DNA of 64,000 bases from Bradyrhizobium erythrophlei (GTDB lineage: Bacteria; Pseudomonadota; Alphaproteobacteria; Rhizobiales; Xanthobacteraceae), in contig NZ_LT670849.1 in assembly GCF_900142985.1 (NCBI RefSeq), positions 434,001-498,000 of the forward strand, written 5' to 3'. A program made the translations under genes and the position numbers. The notes under the pieces are model-generated. The model was not told where the DNA came from and searched no databases. It saw only the letters and a program-made list of their open reading frames with translations. Shown here piece by piece: positions 51,440 to 61,655 of this stretch. Every line of letters starts with the position of its first letter. Position 1 is the stretch's first letter.

Positions 51440-52402
51440 ATGTCCGACGCCGCCCTCCCCGACAAAACTGCCGCAGGCCACGCGCCGGCGGCCGGGTTGA
51501 TCCGGCGCGCACTCGACAGCGACATCTTCTATTCATTCCGCCGCTCGCGGCTCACCATGGTCGCGGCACTCATCACGTTGTTGTTCTTTGCGCTCGCGAT
51601 CGCCGCACCTCTTATCGCGGTTCAGAATCCCTTCGATCCCAGCGAGCTGCAGCTCATGAATTCGCGGATCGCGCCGCTCTGGACCGCGGACGGTCAGAGC
51701 CCGTTCCTGCTCGGCACCGATGAACAAGGCCGCGACGTGCTGTCGGCGATCCTCTATGGTCTGCGCATCTCGCTCCTTGTCGGCATTCTCGGCGTCATCT
51801 TGTCAGGCGCACTCGGCATCGCGCTGGGCCTGATCGCTGGTTACTTCGGCGGCGCGATCGACGCGCTGATCATGCGCATTGCCGACGTGCAACTGACCTT
51901 TCCCGCCATCCTTATCGCGCTATTGGTCAACGGTATCGTCAAATCGCTGTTCGGCAACCGACTCGACGCGATGAGCATGTTAGGGGTGCTGGTTCTTGCG
52001 ATCGGCTTGAGCTTCTGGGTGCAGTATGCGCGCACGGTGCGCGGCTCGGTGATGGTGGAAAAGAACAAGGATTATGTGGCGGCGGCGCAGCTCATCGGCC
52101 TGCCCGCGCCCGTCATCATGCTGCGGCATGTCCTGCCCAATACGATGGGCCCGATCCTGGTGATTGCGACCATCAACCTCGCGCTCGCCATTATCACCGA
52201 GGCCACCCTGTCGTTTCTCGGCGCAGGCATGCCGGAAACCATGCCATCGCTCGGCACCTTGATCCGCATCGGCAACAACTATCTGTTCGCCGGCGAATGG
52301 TGGATCGTGGCGTTCCCCGGCATCGCGCTGGCCGTGCTGATCCTGTCCATCAACTTGCTCGGCGACTGGCTGCGCGACGCGCTTAATCCGAAATTGCGAT
52401 GA
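51440..52402 (+). CDS. Peptide ABC importer permease (DppC-like), system 1
   Basis: A 320-residue permease. FRRSRLTMVAALITLLFFALAIAAP is the first helix region, LLGTDEQGRDVLSAILYGLRISL the DppC hallmark (GTD-x-x-GRD), and VEKNKDYVAAAQLIGLP the coupling loop. Start at ATG 51440 is preferred over the earlier in-frame codon at 51413, which overlaps the DppB gene. It overlaps the next ATPase by four bases (ATGA). Confidence 0.89.
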   Translation: MSDAALPDKTAAGHAPAAGLIRRALDSDIFYSFRRSRLTMVAALITLLFFALAIAAPLIAVQNPFDPSELQLMNSRIAPLWTADGQSPFLLGTDEQGRDVLSAILYGLRISLLVGILGVILSGALGIALGLIAGYFGGAIDALIMRIADVQLTFPAILIALLVNGIVKSLFGNRLDAMSMLGVLVLAIGLSFWVQYARTVRGSVMVEKNKDYVAAAQLIGLPAPVIMLRHVLPNTMGPILVIATINLALAIITEATLSFLGAGMPETMPSLGTLIRIGNNYLFAGEWWIVAFPGIALAVLILSINLLGDWLRDALNPKLR

Positions 52403-53385
52403 GTGAACCCGTTCTTTCCGTGCGTAACCTGCGGGTCGAGTTCGCCACCCGTCACAACGTCCTGCATGCGATCGACGGCATTTCCTTCGATATCGCCAAA
52501 GGCGAAGTGCTGGGCGTAGTCGGAGAATCCGGCGCCGGCAAATCGGTGACCGGACTTGCGGTCATTGGATTGATCGACCGGCCCGGCCGCATTGCCGGCG
52601 GCGAAATCCATCTTTCGGGTTTGCGGATCGACAATCTGCCGCCGGACGAAATGCGCCGCATCCGGGGCAAGCGAATCGGCATGATTTTTCAGGATCCCCT
52701 GACGAGCCTCAATCCGCTCTACCGGATCGGCGATCAGCTGATCGAGACCATCCGCACCCACACCTCTCTCTCCGAACGGGCGGCGCGCAAACGCGCCATC
52801 GATCTGCTCGCCGAAGTCGGAATCCCCGCACCGGAAAAACGCATCGATTCCTACCCGCACGAGTTTTCCGGCGGCATGCGCCAACGCGTCGTCATTGCGC
52901 TTGCAATATGCGCCGAGCCGGAACTGATCATCGCCGACGAGCCGACCACCGCACTCGACGTTTCGGTGCAGGCCCAGATCATCACCCTGATCAAGCGGCT
53001 CGGGCGCGATCACGGCACCGCCGTGATGCTGGTGACCCACGATATGGGCGTGATCGCGGAAACCTCCGACCGCGTCGCCGTGATGTATTCGGGCCGCATC
53101 GCCGAAATCGGACCGGTGCGCGACGTCGTGCAAAATCCGCTGCACCCTTACGCCAAGGGCCTGATGGGCGCGATCCCGACCTTGGCGAGCGATGCCACCC
53201 GTCTCGTCCAGATTCCCGGCAGCATGCCGCGCCTGTCCGCGATCCCGACCGGCTGCCCGTTCAACCCGCGCTGCGCCTTCGCGTTCGATCGTTGCCATAC
53301 CGAGCGGCCCGAGCCGATCACGCGCGGCACGCAGGCGGTCGCCTGCCATCTCTACGATGCCGCGCCCGCGGAGAACGCGGCATGA
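52399..53385 (+). CDS. Peptide ABC importer ATPase (DppD-like), system 1
   Basis: A 328-residue ATPase. GVVGESGAGKSVTGLAV is Walker A, MIFQDPLTSLNP the Q-loop, [16 protein letters not shown] the signature and [15 protein letters not shown]alker B. The C-terminal oligopeptide domain has Cys residues in GCPFNPRCAFAFDRC and ACHLY, typical of DppD/OppD, where they may hold an iron-sulfur cluster. It overlaps both neighbours by four bases, so the five genes act as one unit. Confidence 0.9.
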   Translation: MSEPVLSVRNLRVEFATRHNVLHAIDGISFDIAKGEVLGVVGESGAGKSVTGLAVIGLIDRPGRIAGGEIHLSGLRIDNLPPDEMRRIRGKRIGMIFQDPLTSLNPLYRIGDQLIETIRTHTSLSERAARKRAIDLLAEVGIPAPEKRIDSYPHEFSGGMRQRVVIALAICAEPELIIADEPTTALDVSVQAQIITLIKRLGRDHGTAVMLVTHDMGVIAETSDRVAVMYSGRIAEIGPVRDVVQNPLHPYAKGLMGAIPTLASDATRLVQIPGSMPRLSAIPTGCPFNPRCAFAFDRCHTERPEPITRGTQAVACHLYDAAPAENAA

Positions 53386-54383
53386 CAGAGAAGCCCTTTG
53401 TCGGCGTGAAAAACCTCCGCCGCGTTTTCGATGTCTCGAAGCCGTGGCTCAATCGCGTACTCGAAGGCGGCCATCTGGAATATCTGAAAGCCGTCGACGA
53501 CATTTCGTTCGATATCGTCAAGGGCGAAACCTTCGCACTGGTCGGCGAGTCCGGTTCGGGAAAAACGACGGTGGCGCGGATGGTGGTCGGGTTGTTGCCA
53601 CCGACTTCCGGCGACGTCTCCATCGACGGCGTCTCGATGGCCGATCCCCGCCAGTCGCAAGCGCGACTGCAATTGCGTCGCCGCATCCAGATGATTTTTC
53701 AGGACCCTTATGCCAGCCTCAATCCGCGGCTTCGGGTCGATGCCATCATCGCCGAGCCGATCCGCGCCTTCGACCTCCTGAAAAGTGAGCGTGACATTCG
53801 CGCCCGCGTCGGCGAATTGCTTGGACTGGTCGGCCTGCATGCCGACGACGGCTGGAAATTTCCGCACGAGTTTTCCGGCGGCCAGCGCCAGCGCGTCGCA
53901 ATTGCGCGCGCACTTGCCTCCGAGGCCGAATTCATCGTTTGCGACGAGCCGACCTCGGCCCTCGACGTCTCGGTTCAGGCCCAGATCCTCAACCTGATGC
54001 GCGACCTGCAGGACAAGTTCGGCCTTACCTATCTCTTCATCAGCCACAACCTCGCCGTGGTCCGGCACATGGCGAGCCGCATCGGCGTGATGTATCTCGG
54101 CCGCGTGGTCGAGATCGCGGAAGCCCGCCAATTGTTCGATGCGCCGAAAATGCCCTACACGAAAATGCTGCTCGGCGCGGTTCCGGACCTTGCGATGTCG
54201 GGCCGCCAGCGCATCCCCGTAAAGGGGGAGATTCCGAACCCGATCAACCCGCCCTCGGGGTGTTCCTTCAATCCGCGCTGCCCGCTGGCCTTCGATCTTT
54301 GCCGCCGCGAGACACCAAGGCTGATCAACGGGGTGGCCTGCCATGCCGTAAACAGCCCCGCGGAAGCCGCAATCGGCGTATGA
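53382..54383 (+). CDS. Peptide ABC importer ATPase (DppF-like), system 1
   Basis: A 333-residue ATPase. ALVGESGSGKTTVARMVVG is Walker [17 protein letters not shown] the Q-loop, [16 protein letters not shown] the signature and FIVCDEPTSALDVSV Walker B. An insert VLEGGHLEYLKAVDD is seen in the N-terminal part, as in many DppF/OppF proteins. It partners the DppD-like protein. Its ATG overlaps the preceding stop (ATGA). The gamma-glutamyltransferase gene starts 100 bases downstream on the same strand. Confidence 0.9.
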   Translation: MTEKPFVGVKNLRRVFDVSKPWLNRVLEGGHLEYLKAVDDISFDIVKGETFALVGESGSGKTTVARMVVGLLPPTSGDVSIDGVSMADPRQSQARLQLRRRIQMIFQDPYASLNPRLRVDAIIAEPIRAFDLLKSERDIRARVGELLGLVGLHADDGWKFPHEFSGGQRQRVAIARALASEAEFIVCDEPTSALDVSVQAQILNLMRDLQDKFGLTYLFISHNLAVVRHMASRIGVMYLGRVVEIAEARQLFDAPKMPYTKMLLGAVPDLAMSGRQRIPVKGEIPNPINPPSGCSFNPRCPLAFDLCRRETPRLINGVACHAVNSPAEAAIGV

Positions 54384-54482
54384 TCACAATATCACAACCC
54401 TTCCGACGCTAGTTGGCAGAGCGCTCCGGCTGTGATCAATTGCGGCCCCGCTTATAAGAAAAGCCAAAAAGCACGGATAGCC

Positions 54483-56285
54483 ATGAGCAATATCAATCCA
54501 GAACCGTTCACAACCCGCCCCGAAATCGAGGGCATGTTCGGCGTGGTAACCTCCACCCACTGGATTGCGACCGCGGTCGGCATGGGTATCCTGGAAAAAG
54601 GCGGCAACGCCTTCGACGCCGGCGTCGCCACGGCCTTCACGCTTCAGGTGGTCGAGCCGCATTTGAACGGTCCCGGCGGCGACGTGCCGATCATCGTTCA
54701 TGACGTCAAACGTGGCCGCATCGAGGTGATCTGCGGCCAGGGCCCCGCCCCTGCCCGCGCCACTATCGCGCATTACCGAAGCGAGGGGCTCGAGATGGTG
54801 CCCGGCACCGGGCTGCTCGCGGCCTGTATTCCCGGAACCTTCGAGTCCTGGATGCTGTTGCTCCGCGACTACGGCACGATGCGGTTGCGCGACGTGCTGG
54901 AACCAGCGATCGCCTACGCCCGCGACGGCTATCCGTTCCTGGAACGCGCGGCCGCGACCATCCAGACCGTCGAGCAATTGTTCCGGAAATACTGGCACAC
55001 GTCGGCTGCGGTCTATCTGCCGAACAACGAAGTGCCGAAGCCCGGGTCGATCTTCACCAACGCAACGCTCGCTGAAACCTATACGCGCATCCTGAAAGAG
55101 GCCGAGAGCGCCGGCGGCAATCGCGAGGCTCAGATCGAGGCGGCACGCAAGGCCTGGTCGAAAGGGTTCGTCGCGGAAGCCATCGACAAATTCTGCCGCA
55201 CGCAGGAAGTGATGGATGTCTCGGGATCGCCGCACCGCGGCGTGCTGTCAGCCGACGACATGGCGAAGTGGGAGCCGACCATCGAAGCGCCGCTGACGTA
55301 TGATTACGGCCGCTACACGGTGTGCAAGGCCGGTGTCTGGAGCCAGGGTCCGGTGATGCTCCAGCAGCTCGCACTGCTCAAGGGCTTCCAGCTCGACGGC
55401 CTCGATCCCACAGGCCCTGAATTCATCCATACCCAGATCGAATGCGCCAAGCTCGCTTATGCCGACCGCGAGAAGTTTTATGGCGATCCGAAGTTCTCCG
55501 AAATTCCGATCGCAACGCTGCTGTCGGATGCCTACAATGACGAACGGCGCAAGCTGATCTCCGAGAAGGCCTCACTCGACTTCATCCCCGGCTCGATCGA
55601 GGGATTTGGCGGTGTCGTCAAGCTGCGGCGTCAGGAAGGTCAACGCGAAGCGGTTGGCGCCATGGGCGCAGGCGAACCGACGGTCGGCCGCTTCGGCGAA
55701 GTCCGCGGCGACACCGTCCATTTCGACATCATCGACAAGGCCGGCAACATGATCTCGGCCACGCCTTCCGGCGGCTGGCTGCAATCTTCGCCCGTGATTC
55801 CCGAACTCGGCTTCTGCCTCGGCAGCCGCGCTCAGATGTTCTGGCTGGAGGAAGGCCACCCCGGATCGCTCGCGCCCGGCAAACGTCCACGCACCACGTT
55901 GTCGCCGACGATGGCCTTGCGCGACGGCGAGCCGTATCTGTCATGGGGTTCGCCCGGCGGCGACCAGCAGGATCAATGGATCACGCAATTCTTCCTGCGT
56001 CACGTTCACGCCAAGCTGAATTTGCAGGAGGCGATCGACGCGCCAGCCTGGCACTCCGAGCATTTCCCGATCTCGTTCTGGCCGCGCACCGCGCGGCCCG
56101 GCGTGATGGTGGTCGAAAACCGCGTGCCCAAGGCGACGATCGATAATCTGCGCGAGCGCGGACATATCGTCGAGGTCGGCCCGGATTGGTCCGAGGGACG
56201 TCTGACCGCCGCCTCGAAAATCGGTCCCCGCCGCCGCGCCGCCGCCAACGCCCGCGGCATGCAGGGCTACGCCGCCGGACGATAA
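54483..56285 (+). CDS. Gamma-glutamyltransferase-family protein, cytoplasmic
   Basis: A 600-residue member of the GGT Ntn-hydrolase family, made as a precursor that cuts itself before the nucleophile Thr. That residue is T411 in GDTVHFDIIDKAGNMISATPSGG; canonical GGT has TTH here, so the second Thr is Val. WGSPGGDQQ is the conserved C-terminal motif. Unlike E. coli GGT there is no signal peptide at the start MSNINPEPFTTRPEIEG, so it should act in the cytoplasm on imported material. GGTs hydrolyse or transfer gamma-glutamyl groups; relatives include acylases. The frame extends upstream to 54432 but ATG 54483 opens the family N terminus. It sits between two peptide importers. Confidence 0.87.
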   Translation: MSNINPEPFTTRPEIEGMFGVVTSTHWIATAVGMGILEKGGNAFDAGVATAFTLQVVEPHLNGPGGDVPIIVHDVKRGRIEVICGQGPAPARATIAHYRSEGLEMVPGTGLLAACIPGTFESWMLLLRDYGTMRLRDVLEPAIAYARDGYPFLERAAATIQTVEQLFRKYWHTSAAVYLPNNEVPKPGSIFTNATLAETYTRILKEAESAGGNREAQIEAARKAWSKGFVAEAIDKFCRTQEVMDVSGSPHRGVLSADDMAKWEPTIEAPLTYDYGRYTVCKAGVWSQGPVMLQQLALLKGFQLDGLDPTGPEFIHTQIECAKLAYADREKFYGDPKFSEIPIATLLSDAYNDERRKLISEKASLDFIPGSIEGFGGVVKLRRQEGQREAVGAMGAGEPTVGRFGEVRGDTVHFDIIDKAGNMISATPSGGWLQSSPVIPELGFCLGSRAQMFWLEEGHPGSLAPGKRPRTTLSPTMALRDGEPYLSWGSPGGDQQDQWITQFFLRHVHAKLNLQEAIDAPAWHSEHFPISFWPRTARPGVMVVENRVPKATIDNLRERGHIVEVGPDWSEGRLTAASKIGPRRRAAANARGMQGYAAGR

Positions 56286-56290
56286 AGCCC

Positions 56291-57001
56291 ATGACCTGGT
56301 CGATCATTGCCAAGGACAATGCCACCGGCCAGATCGGAATAGCAGTCGCCACCAAATTCTTCGCGGTCGGCTCGCGGGTGCCACATATCGCAGCCGGCAT
56401 CGGCGGCATCGCCACACAGGCGCTGGTCAATCCCTATTACGGGATCGACGGTTTAAAGCTGCTGCGCGAGGGCTGTGCTCCGCGCGACATCATCGAAACG
56501 CTTGTAGCGGGCGACGCCGGCCACGCCAGCCGCCAGCTCCATATCCTGGACGCCGCAGCGCATGTTGCCGCCTACACGGGCAAGGATTGCCTCGACTGGT
56601 GCGGGCACATCAAAGGCGACGGCTTTTCGATTGCCGGAAATATGCTGGCCGGCCAAGGGGTTCTGGACGATACGGCCAGGACCTATGTTGCCAACATCGG
56701 CATGCCTTTTGCACAGCGCCTGATTGCCGCCATGCATGCGGGCGAGCTGGCTGGCGGCGACAAGCGCGGCAAACAATCGGCCGCGCTTTTGATTTACGGC
56801 GAAGAGGAATGGTCCAATCTTGACCTGCGTGTTGACGACCACATCGACCCCCTGGCCGAACTCGAACGGTTGGAAGCGGTGAGCCGCGAACGCTGGGTCC
56901 ACTTCCGAAAATACCTGCCGAGCCGGAAAAATCCGGCCGGGATCACCGATCGCGCGGTGATCGACGCCGGCATTGCCGCTGCCACCGAAAGCAAGCAATG
57001 A
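56291..57001 (+). CDS. DUF1028 protein (putative Ntn-hydrolase)
   Basis: A 236-residue protein with the family start MTWSIIAKDNATGQIGIAVATKFFAVGSRVPH, then GGIATQALVNPYYG and GFSIAGNMLAGQ. DUF1028 is classed in the Ntn-hydrolase superfamily; the Thr after the initiator Met (T2) is the possible nucleophile once Met is removed. No biochemical function is firmly known. The ATG is 6 bases after the GGT stop, and its end overlaps the next ATPase by four bases, so it is part of the peptide block. A second amide-cleaving step on gamma-glutamyl or peptide material is a reasonable guess. Confidence 0.82.
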   Translation: MTWSIIAKDNATGQIGIAVATKFFAVGSRVPHIAAGIGGIATQALVNPYYGIDGLKLLREGCAPRDIIETLVAGDAGHASRQLHILDAAAHVAAYTGKDCLDWCGHIKGDGFSIAGNMLAGQGVLDDTARTYVANIGMPFAQRLIAAMHAGELAGGDKRGKQSAALLIYGEEEWSNLDLRVDDHIDPLAELERLEAVSRERWVHFRKYLPSRKNPAGITDRAVIDAGIAAATESKQ

Positions 57002-57987
57002 CCGACGCGCCGCTGATCGAGATCAGGGATTTGCGCGTCAGTTTTCATGGCGATGACGGCCGCACGACCCACGCGGTCGACACGGTCGATCTTGCGGTGG
57101 CACGCGGTGTGACGCTTGGCCTCGTCGGCGAATCCGGCTGCGGCAAGAGCGTCACGTCGCTTGCCGTCATGGGACTGTTGCCGAAACACGCGGCCGAGGT
57201 GACGGGTTCGATCCGCTTCGACGGCTTCGACCTTCTTGAGGTCTCCGACGACACCCGGCGCGATCTGCGCGGCAACCGGCTGGCGATGATCTTCCAGGAA
57301 CCGATGACCTCGCTCAACCCGAGCTTCACCATCGGCGACCAGATCATCGAATCCATTCTTCGCCATCGCGGCGGGAGCAGAACGGCGGCGCGCAAGCGCA
57401 CAATCGAATTGTTGCGCCGGGTGCACATTCCCTCCCCCGAGCGGCGCGTCGACGAATATCCGCACAAACTGTCCGGCGGCATGCGCCAGCGCGTTATGAT
57501 CGCGATGGCGCTCGCCTGCGATCCGCGCCTGCTCATCGCCGATGAACCCACCACCGCGCTTGACGTCACCTTGCAGGCCCAGATTCTCGATCTGATGCGT
57601 GAGCTGAAGGCCGAGAGCGGCGCCGCGATCATTCTCATCACGCATGACCTCGGCGTGGTCGCCGAAGTCTGCGACGAGGTCGCGGTGATGTATGCTGGCG
57701 AGGTGGTCGAACGCGCCGCCGTCGACACCTTGTTCGCCAGTCCCCAGCATCCCTACACTGTCGGCCTGCTCGGCTCGATCCCGCGCCTCGATCACCGCAC
57801 TTCGCATCTTGCGACCATTGAGGGCATGGTTCCCAATATGGCCGACCCGCCGAAAGGCTGCCGTTTCGCCGCACGCTGTCCATTCACGGAAGCCGCCTGC
57901 CTCACCGAGCCGCCGCCGCTGGCGCAGGTCAGCTCCGGCCACTGGTCGCGCTGCATCCGCGCGCCGTTAGAGAGGTTGGTATCGTGA
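56998..57987 (+). CDS. Peptide ABC importer ATPase (DppD-like), system 2
   Basis: A 329-residue ATPase. [19 protein letters not shown] is Walker [13 protein letters not shown] the Q-loop, [15 protein letters not shown] the signature and [15 protein letters not shown]alker B. The C-terminal oligopeptide domain has [15 protein letters not shown]. It overlaps the DUF1028 gene (ATGA) and the next ATPase. In this second system the ATPase genes precede the binding protein and permeases, the reverse of system 1. Confidence 0.9.
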   Translation: MTDAPLIEIRDLRVSFHGDDGRTTHAVDTVDLAVARGVTLGLVGESGCGKSVTSLAVMGLLPKHAAEVTGSIRFDGFDLLEVSDDTRRDLRGNRLAMIFQEPMTSLNPSFTIGDQIIESILRHRGGSRTAARKRTIELLRRVHIPSPERRVDEYPHKLSGGMRQRVMIAMALACDPRLLIADEPTTALDVTLQAQILDLMRELKAESGAAIILITHDLGVVAEVCDEVAVMYAGEVVERAAVDTLFASPQHPYTVGLLGSIPRLDHRTSHLATIEGMVPNMADPPKGCRFAARCPFTEAACLTEPPPLAQVSSGHWSRCIRAPLERLVS

Positions 57988-59123
57988 CCGCGCTATTAGA
58001 GGCGAAAAATCTGGTCAAGCATTTCGTCGGTACACGCTCCATGTTCGGGCGGCCGACGGCGTTTGTCCGGGCGGTCGACGGCGTTTCGTTCAACGTGAAA
58101 GCCGGCGAAACGCTGGCGCTGGTTGGCGAATCCGGCTGCGGCAAGTCGACCGTGAGCCGGCTGGTGCTGCGCCTGATCGAACCGGATCAGGGTGAGATTT
58201 CCTTTGAAGGCCGCGACCTGCTTGCCATGGGCGCGAACGAATTGCGCGCGTTCCGCCGCGACGCCCAGATCATCTTTCAGGACCCGTACGCATCGCTCAA
58301 CCCGCGGATGACGGTGGGCCAGATCCTGGCCGAACCGCTGGTGCTGCATGATCTCGTGCCAGCCGAACAGCGCCAGAAGCGGGTCGAGGAGTTACTGCGG
58401 CTGGTCGGGCTCGAGCCGCGTGCGGCGCGCCGTTACGCCCACGAATTCTCCGGCGGCCAGCGTCAGCGTATCGCGATTGCGCGTGCGCTCGCAGTCGAGC
58501 CGAAGCTGATCATCTGCGACGAGCCGGTCTCGGCGCTCGACGTCTCGATCCGCTCGCAGATCCTCAATCTGTTGCGCGATCTGCAACAACGGCTGGGCCT
58601 GGCCTACATCTTCGTCTCGCACGACCTCGCCGTGGTCAAGCATATCGCCGACCGGGTCGCGGTGATGAATCTCGGCCACATCGTCGAGACCGCGGACGCC
58701 GAAGCCCTGTTCGCCTCGCCGCGCCACCCCTATAGCCGCGCGTTATTGTCGGCCATTCCCGTGCCGAAGCCACAGGCCAAACGCAGTCGCCTGGTGCTGG
58801 AAGGCGAAATCCCGAGCGCGCTCAATCCGCCGTCCGGCTGCCGTTTCCACACGCGCTGTCCTTACGTGATCGACCGCTGCCGGAGCGAACTCCCGCAGCT
58901 ACTGTCCGATTCCAGCGGACACCTGACCGCCTGTCACCGCAGCGGTGAATTGCCGCCGGCCGATGCGATCCTTCCCTCCGACGGCGGCCTCTCGCCGACG
59001 CTTGCCAGGCTGATTGCGGCTTTCAATCGCATGGAAGAGGCTGGTACTTCCGGTGTTGGTACGGATGATGCAACGGCGCCGCATGCAACTGCGCCGCATG
59101 CAAACGCGCCAGCTGGCATCTAG
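57984..59123 (+). CDS. Peptide ABC importer ATPase (DppF-like), system 2, with repeat tail
   Basis: A 379-residue ATPase. [19 protein letters not shown] is Walker [17 protein letters not shown] the Q-loop, [16 protein letters not shown] the signature and [15 protein letters not shown]alker B. Start is a GTG overlapping the preceding stop (GTGA). It is some 45 residues longer than the system 1 partner because of a low-complexity C-terminal tail including [13 protein letters not shown], encoded by a 15-base tandem repeat (59076-59105). The tail is not part of the normal domain. Confidence 0.89.
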   Translation: MTALLEAKNLVKHFVGTRSMFGRPTAFVRAVDGVSFNVKAGETLALVGESGCGKSTVSRLVLRLIEPDQGEISFEGRDLLAMGANELRAFRRDAQIIFQDPYASLNPRMTVGQILAEPLVLHDLVPAEQRQKRVEELLRLVGLEPRAARRYAHEFSGGQRQRIAIARALAVEPKLIICDEPVSALDVSIRSQILNLLRDLQQRLGLAYIFVSHDLAVVKHIADRVAVMNLGHIVETADAEALFASPRHPYSRALLSAIPVPKPQAKRSRLVLEGEIPSALNPPSGCRFHTRCPYVIDRCRSELPQLLSDSSGHLTACHRSGELPPADAILPSDGGLSPTLARLIAAFNRMEEAGTSGVGTDDATAPHATAPHANAPAGI

Positions 59124-59158
59124 CGCCAGCCGACATTTGAGTTAAGGAGAACGGGACC

Positions 59159-60667
59159 ATGAGGACTTTGCGGTTGGCGGTGACGGCAGTGGCGCTTGCG
59201 ATGTCGATTGCCGCAAGCGCTCAAGCTCAAACCACGCTGCGCATCGGCATTGCCGAAGATCCCGACATGCTCGATCCCTCGCTCGGCCGCACCTATGTCG
59301 GGCGCATCGTGTTCTCGGCCTTTTGCGACAAGCTGTTCGACATCGACGAGAAGCTCAACATCGTGCCGCAGCTGGCGCTGTCTCACGAGACTTCCGCCGA
59401 TGGCAAGGCGATGACCATCAAGCTGCGGCCCGGCGTCAAGTTCCACGACGGCGAGCCGTTCGACGCCGCGGCCGCGAAGTTCTCGATCGACCGGCACATC
59501 AACATGCCCGGCTCGTTCCGCAAATCCGAACTGGCCAGCGTCGACCATGTCGAGGTGATCGATCCCCTCACCATCAAGCTCGTATTGAAGAACCCGTATG
59601 CACCGCTGATCGCCCAGCTCACTGACCGCTCCGGCATGATGGTCTCGCCCAAGGCGGTGAAGGAGCAAGGCGACAAGTTCGGCCTGCATCCGGTCTGCGC
59701 CGGTCCTTACAAATTCGTCGAGCGTGTGCAGCAGGACCGCATGGTGTTCGAGCGGTTCGCAGACTACTGGAACAAGGGCAACGTCTTCATCGACCGTGTC
59801 GTGTTTCTGCCGATCGTCGACGCCACGGTGCGCCTCGCCAACCTCAAATCGGGCGGGCTCGATTTGATCGAACGCGTGCTGGCCACCGATATCAAGGACG
59901 TGCAGTCCGACAACCGCCTGGTCCTGTCGACCGCGCCGGAGCTCGGCTATCTCGGCCTCACCATCAACACCAACAACGACAAGAGCAAGGGCGCGCTGAC
60001 CAACGTCAAGGTGCGTCAGGCGCTGGATCTTGCGATCGATCGCGAAGCGCTCAACCAGGTCGCCTTCAACGGCGAGTTCACGCCCGGCAACCAGTGGGTC
60101 AGCCCATCCCACCCCTATTATCAACCATCCTCACCGATCCGCCCGCGCGATGTCGAAAAGGCCAAGGCGTTGCTAAAGGAGGCCGGCGTCCCGCTGCCGG
60201 TCTCCATCGACTACATGGTGCCGAAAGGATCGGAATATGAAGCGGTCGCGCAGGTCGTTCAGTCGATGGCGGCCGAAGCCGGCTTCGACCTCAAGATCCG
60301 CCTGATCGAATTCGCAACCTCGTTCAAGGAAGTGCAGGCCGGCAATTTCCAGGTCTTCCAGATCAACTGGAGCGGCCGCATCGATCCCGACGGGAACTCT
60401 TACATTTTCCTGCACACCGGCGCGCCGCAGAACGATGGCGGCTATTCAAATCCCGAAGCGGACAAGCTGATGGAAGAGGCACGGCTGACCAGCGACCTCG
60501 CGGAGCGCAAGGCGATCTACGAAAAGCTCACCAGGATCATCATCAACGATGAGCCAATCATCTATCTCTATCACAAGAATCTCCTGTTCGGGCATACCAA
60601 GAAGCTCGAAGGCTACCGGCCGGTGCCGGATGGGCTGGTGCGCGTCGTTGGGTTGAAATTGAAGTGA
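59159..60667 (+). CDS. Peptide ABC importer binding protein 2
   Basis: A 502-residue SBP_bac_5 protein. Signal peptide TLRLAVTAVALAMSIAASAQA with cleavage near AQA; the mature start TTLRIGIAEDPDMLDPSLGRT and MTIKLRPGVKFHDGEPFDAAAAKFSIDRH are the family marks. It has only one or two Cys, unlike the system 1 protein, and differs in sequence through most of its length, suggesting a different ligand. It is preceded by a strong ribosome site (TAAGGAGA). Confidence 0.88.
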   Translation: MRTLRLAVTAVALAMSIAASAQAQTTLRIGIAEDPDMLDPSLGRTYVGRIVFSAFCDKLFDIDEKLNIVPQLALSHETSADGKAMTIKLRPGVKFHDGEPFDAAAAKFSIDRHINMPGSFRKSELASVDHVEVIDPLTIKLVLKNPYAPLIAQLTDRSGMMVSPKAVKEQGDKFGLHPVCAGPYKFVERVQQDRMVFERFADYWNKGNVFIDRVVFLPIVDATVRLANLKSGGLDLIERVLATDIKDVQSDNRLVLSTAPELGYLGLTINTNNDKSKGALTNVKVRQALDLAIDREALNQVAFNGEFTPGNQWVSPSHPYYQPSSPIRPRDVEKAKALLKEAGVPLPVSIDYMVPKGSEYEAVAQVVQSMAAEAGFDLKIRLIEFATSFKEVQAGNFQVFQINWSGRIDPDGNSYIFLHTGAPQNDGGYSNPEADKLMEEARLTSDLAERKAIYEKLTRIIINDEPIIYLYHKNLLFGHTKKLEGYRPVPDGLVRVVGLKLK

Positions 60668-60713
60668 AGACGGCATCCACCAGGGCAGCTGCGCACGCGC
60701 CAGGAAGGTCACC

Positions 60714-61655
60714 ATGCTGAATTTTCTCGGCAGCCGCCTTCTGCAAATGGTGCCGACGCTGTTTTTCGTGTCGATCCTGATCTTCTCGCTCCAGCATCTG
60801 CTGCCGGGCGATCCGGCGCTGGTGATGGCCGGTGAAGAACGCGATCCGGCCGTGATCGAGCAGATCAGGAAGCAATATCACCTCGATCGGCCGATCCCGG
60901 TGCAATACGTCTATTGGGTCAAGGGCGTGCTGTCGGGCGATTTCGGTGAATCGCTTCGCGTGAAGGTGCCGGTGCGCGAATTGATCGCGCAGAAGCTGCC
61001 GGTCACGCTACAGCTTGCATCGATGGCGATCGTGATCGCGTTCCTGATCGGCATTCCCGCCGGCATTGTCTCCGCGGTCAAGCAAGGCACCGCCTGGGAC
61101 TATGGCGCCAACCTGTTTGCGCTGTGGGGGATCTCGACGCCGAATTTCTGGCTCGGAATCATGCTGATCTTCCTGTTCTCGATCAAGCTCGGATGGCTTC
61201 CCGCCTCCGGCTACGTCCCACTCTCCGAAAACTGGCATGCGAGCCTTGCGTCCACCGTCATGCCGGCCTTTGTGCTCGGCAACGCCATTGCCGCGATCCT
61301 GATGCGGCATACGCGCAGTGCGATGTTGCAAGTGCTCGGGAGCGATTACGTTCGCACCGCCCGCGCCAAGGGCCTTTCCGAGCGCAGCGTGATCCTCAAG
61401 CATGCGATGCGCAACGCGTTGACGCCGATCATTACGCTGGGCGCGCTCGAGCTTGGCACATTATTGTCGGGCGCGGTGCTGACCGAGCAGATCTTTTCGA
61501 TTCCCGGATTCGGCAAGCTGATCGTGGATGCGGTCTTCAACCGCGACTATGCCGTGGTGCAGGGCGTCGTACTCGTGACCGCGACCGTTTACCTGACGCT
61601 GAACCTGATCGCCGATATTGCTTACGTTCTCGTCAATCCGCGGCTGAGAGGGTAA
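60714..61655 (+). CDS. Peptide ABC importer permease (DppB-like), system 2
   Basis: A 313-residue permease. LNFLGSRLLQMVPTLFFVSILIFSLQHLLPGDPA is TM1 plus the DppB LLPGDPA motif; RSAMLQVLGSDYVRTARAKGL is the coupling motif and EQIFSIPGFGKLIVDAV the later conserved stretch. The ATG follows AGGAAGG. The stop TAA is followed at once by the ATG of the next permease. Confidence 0.89.
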   Translation: MLNFLGSRLLQMVPTLFFVSILIFSLQHLLPGDPALVMAGEERDPAVIEQIRKQYHLDRPIPVQYVYWVKGVLSGDFGESLRVKVPVRELIAQKLPVTLQLASMAIVIAFLIGIPAGIVSAVKQGTAWDYGANLFALWGISTPNFWLGIMLIFLFSIKLGWLPASGYVPLSENWHASLASTVMPAFVLGNAIAAILMRHTRSAMLQVLGSDYVRTARAKGLSERSVILKHAMRNALTPIITLGALELGTLLSGAVLTEQIFSIPGFGKLIVDAVFNRDYAVVQGVVLVTATVYLTLNLIADIAYVLVNPRLRG

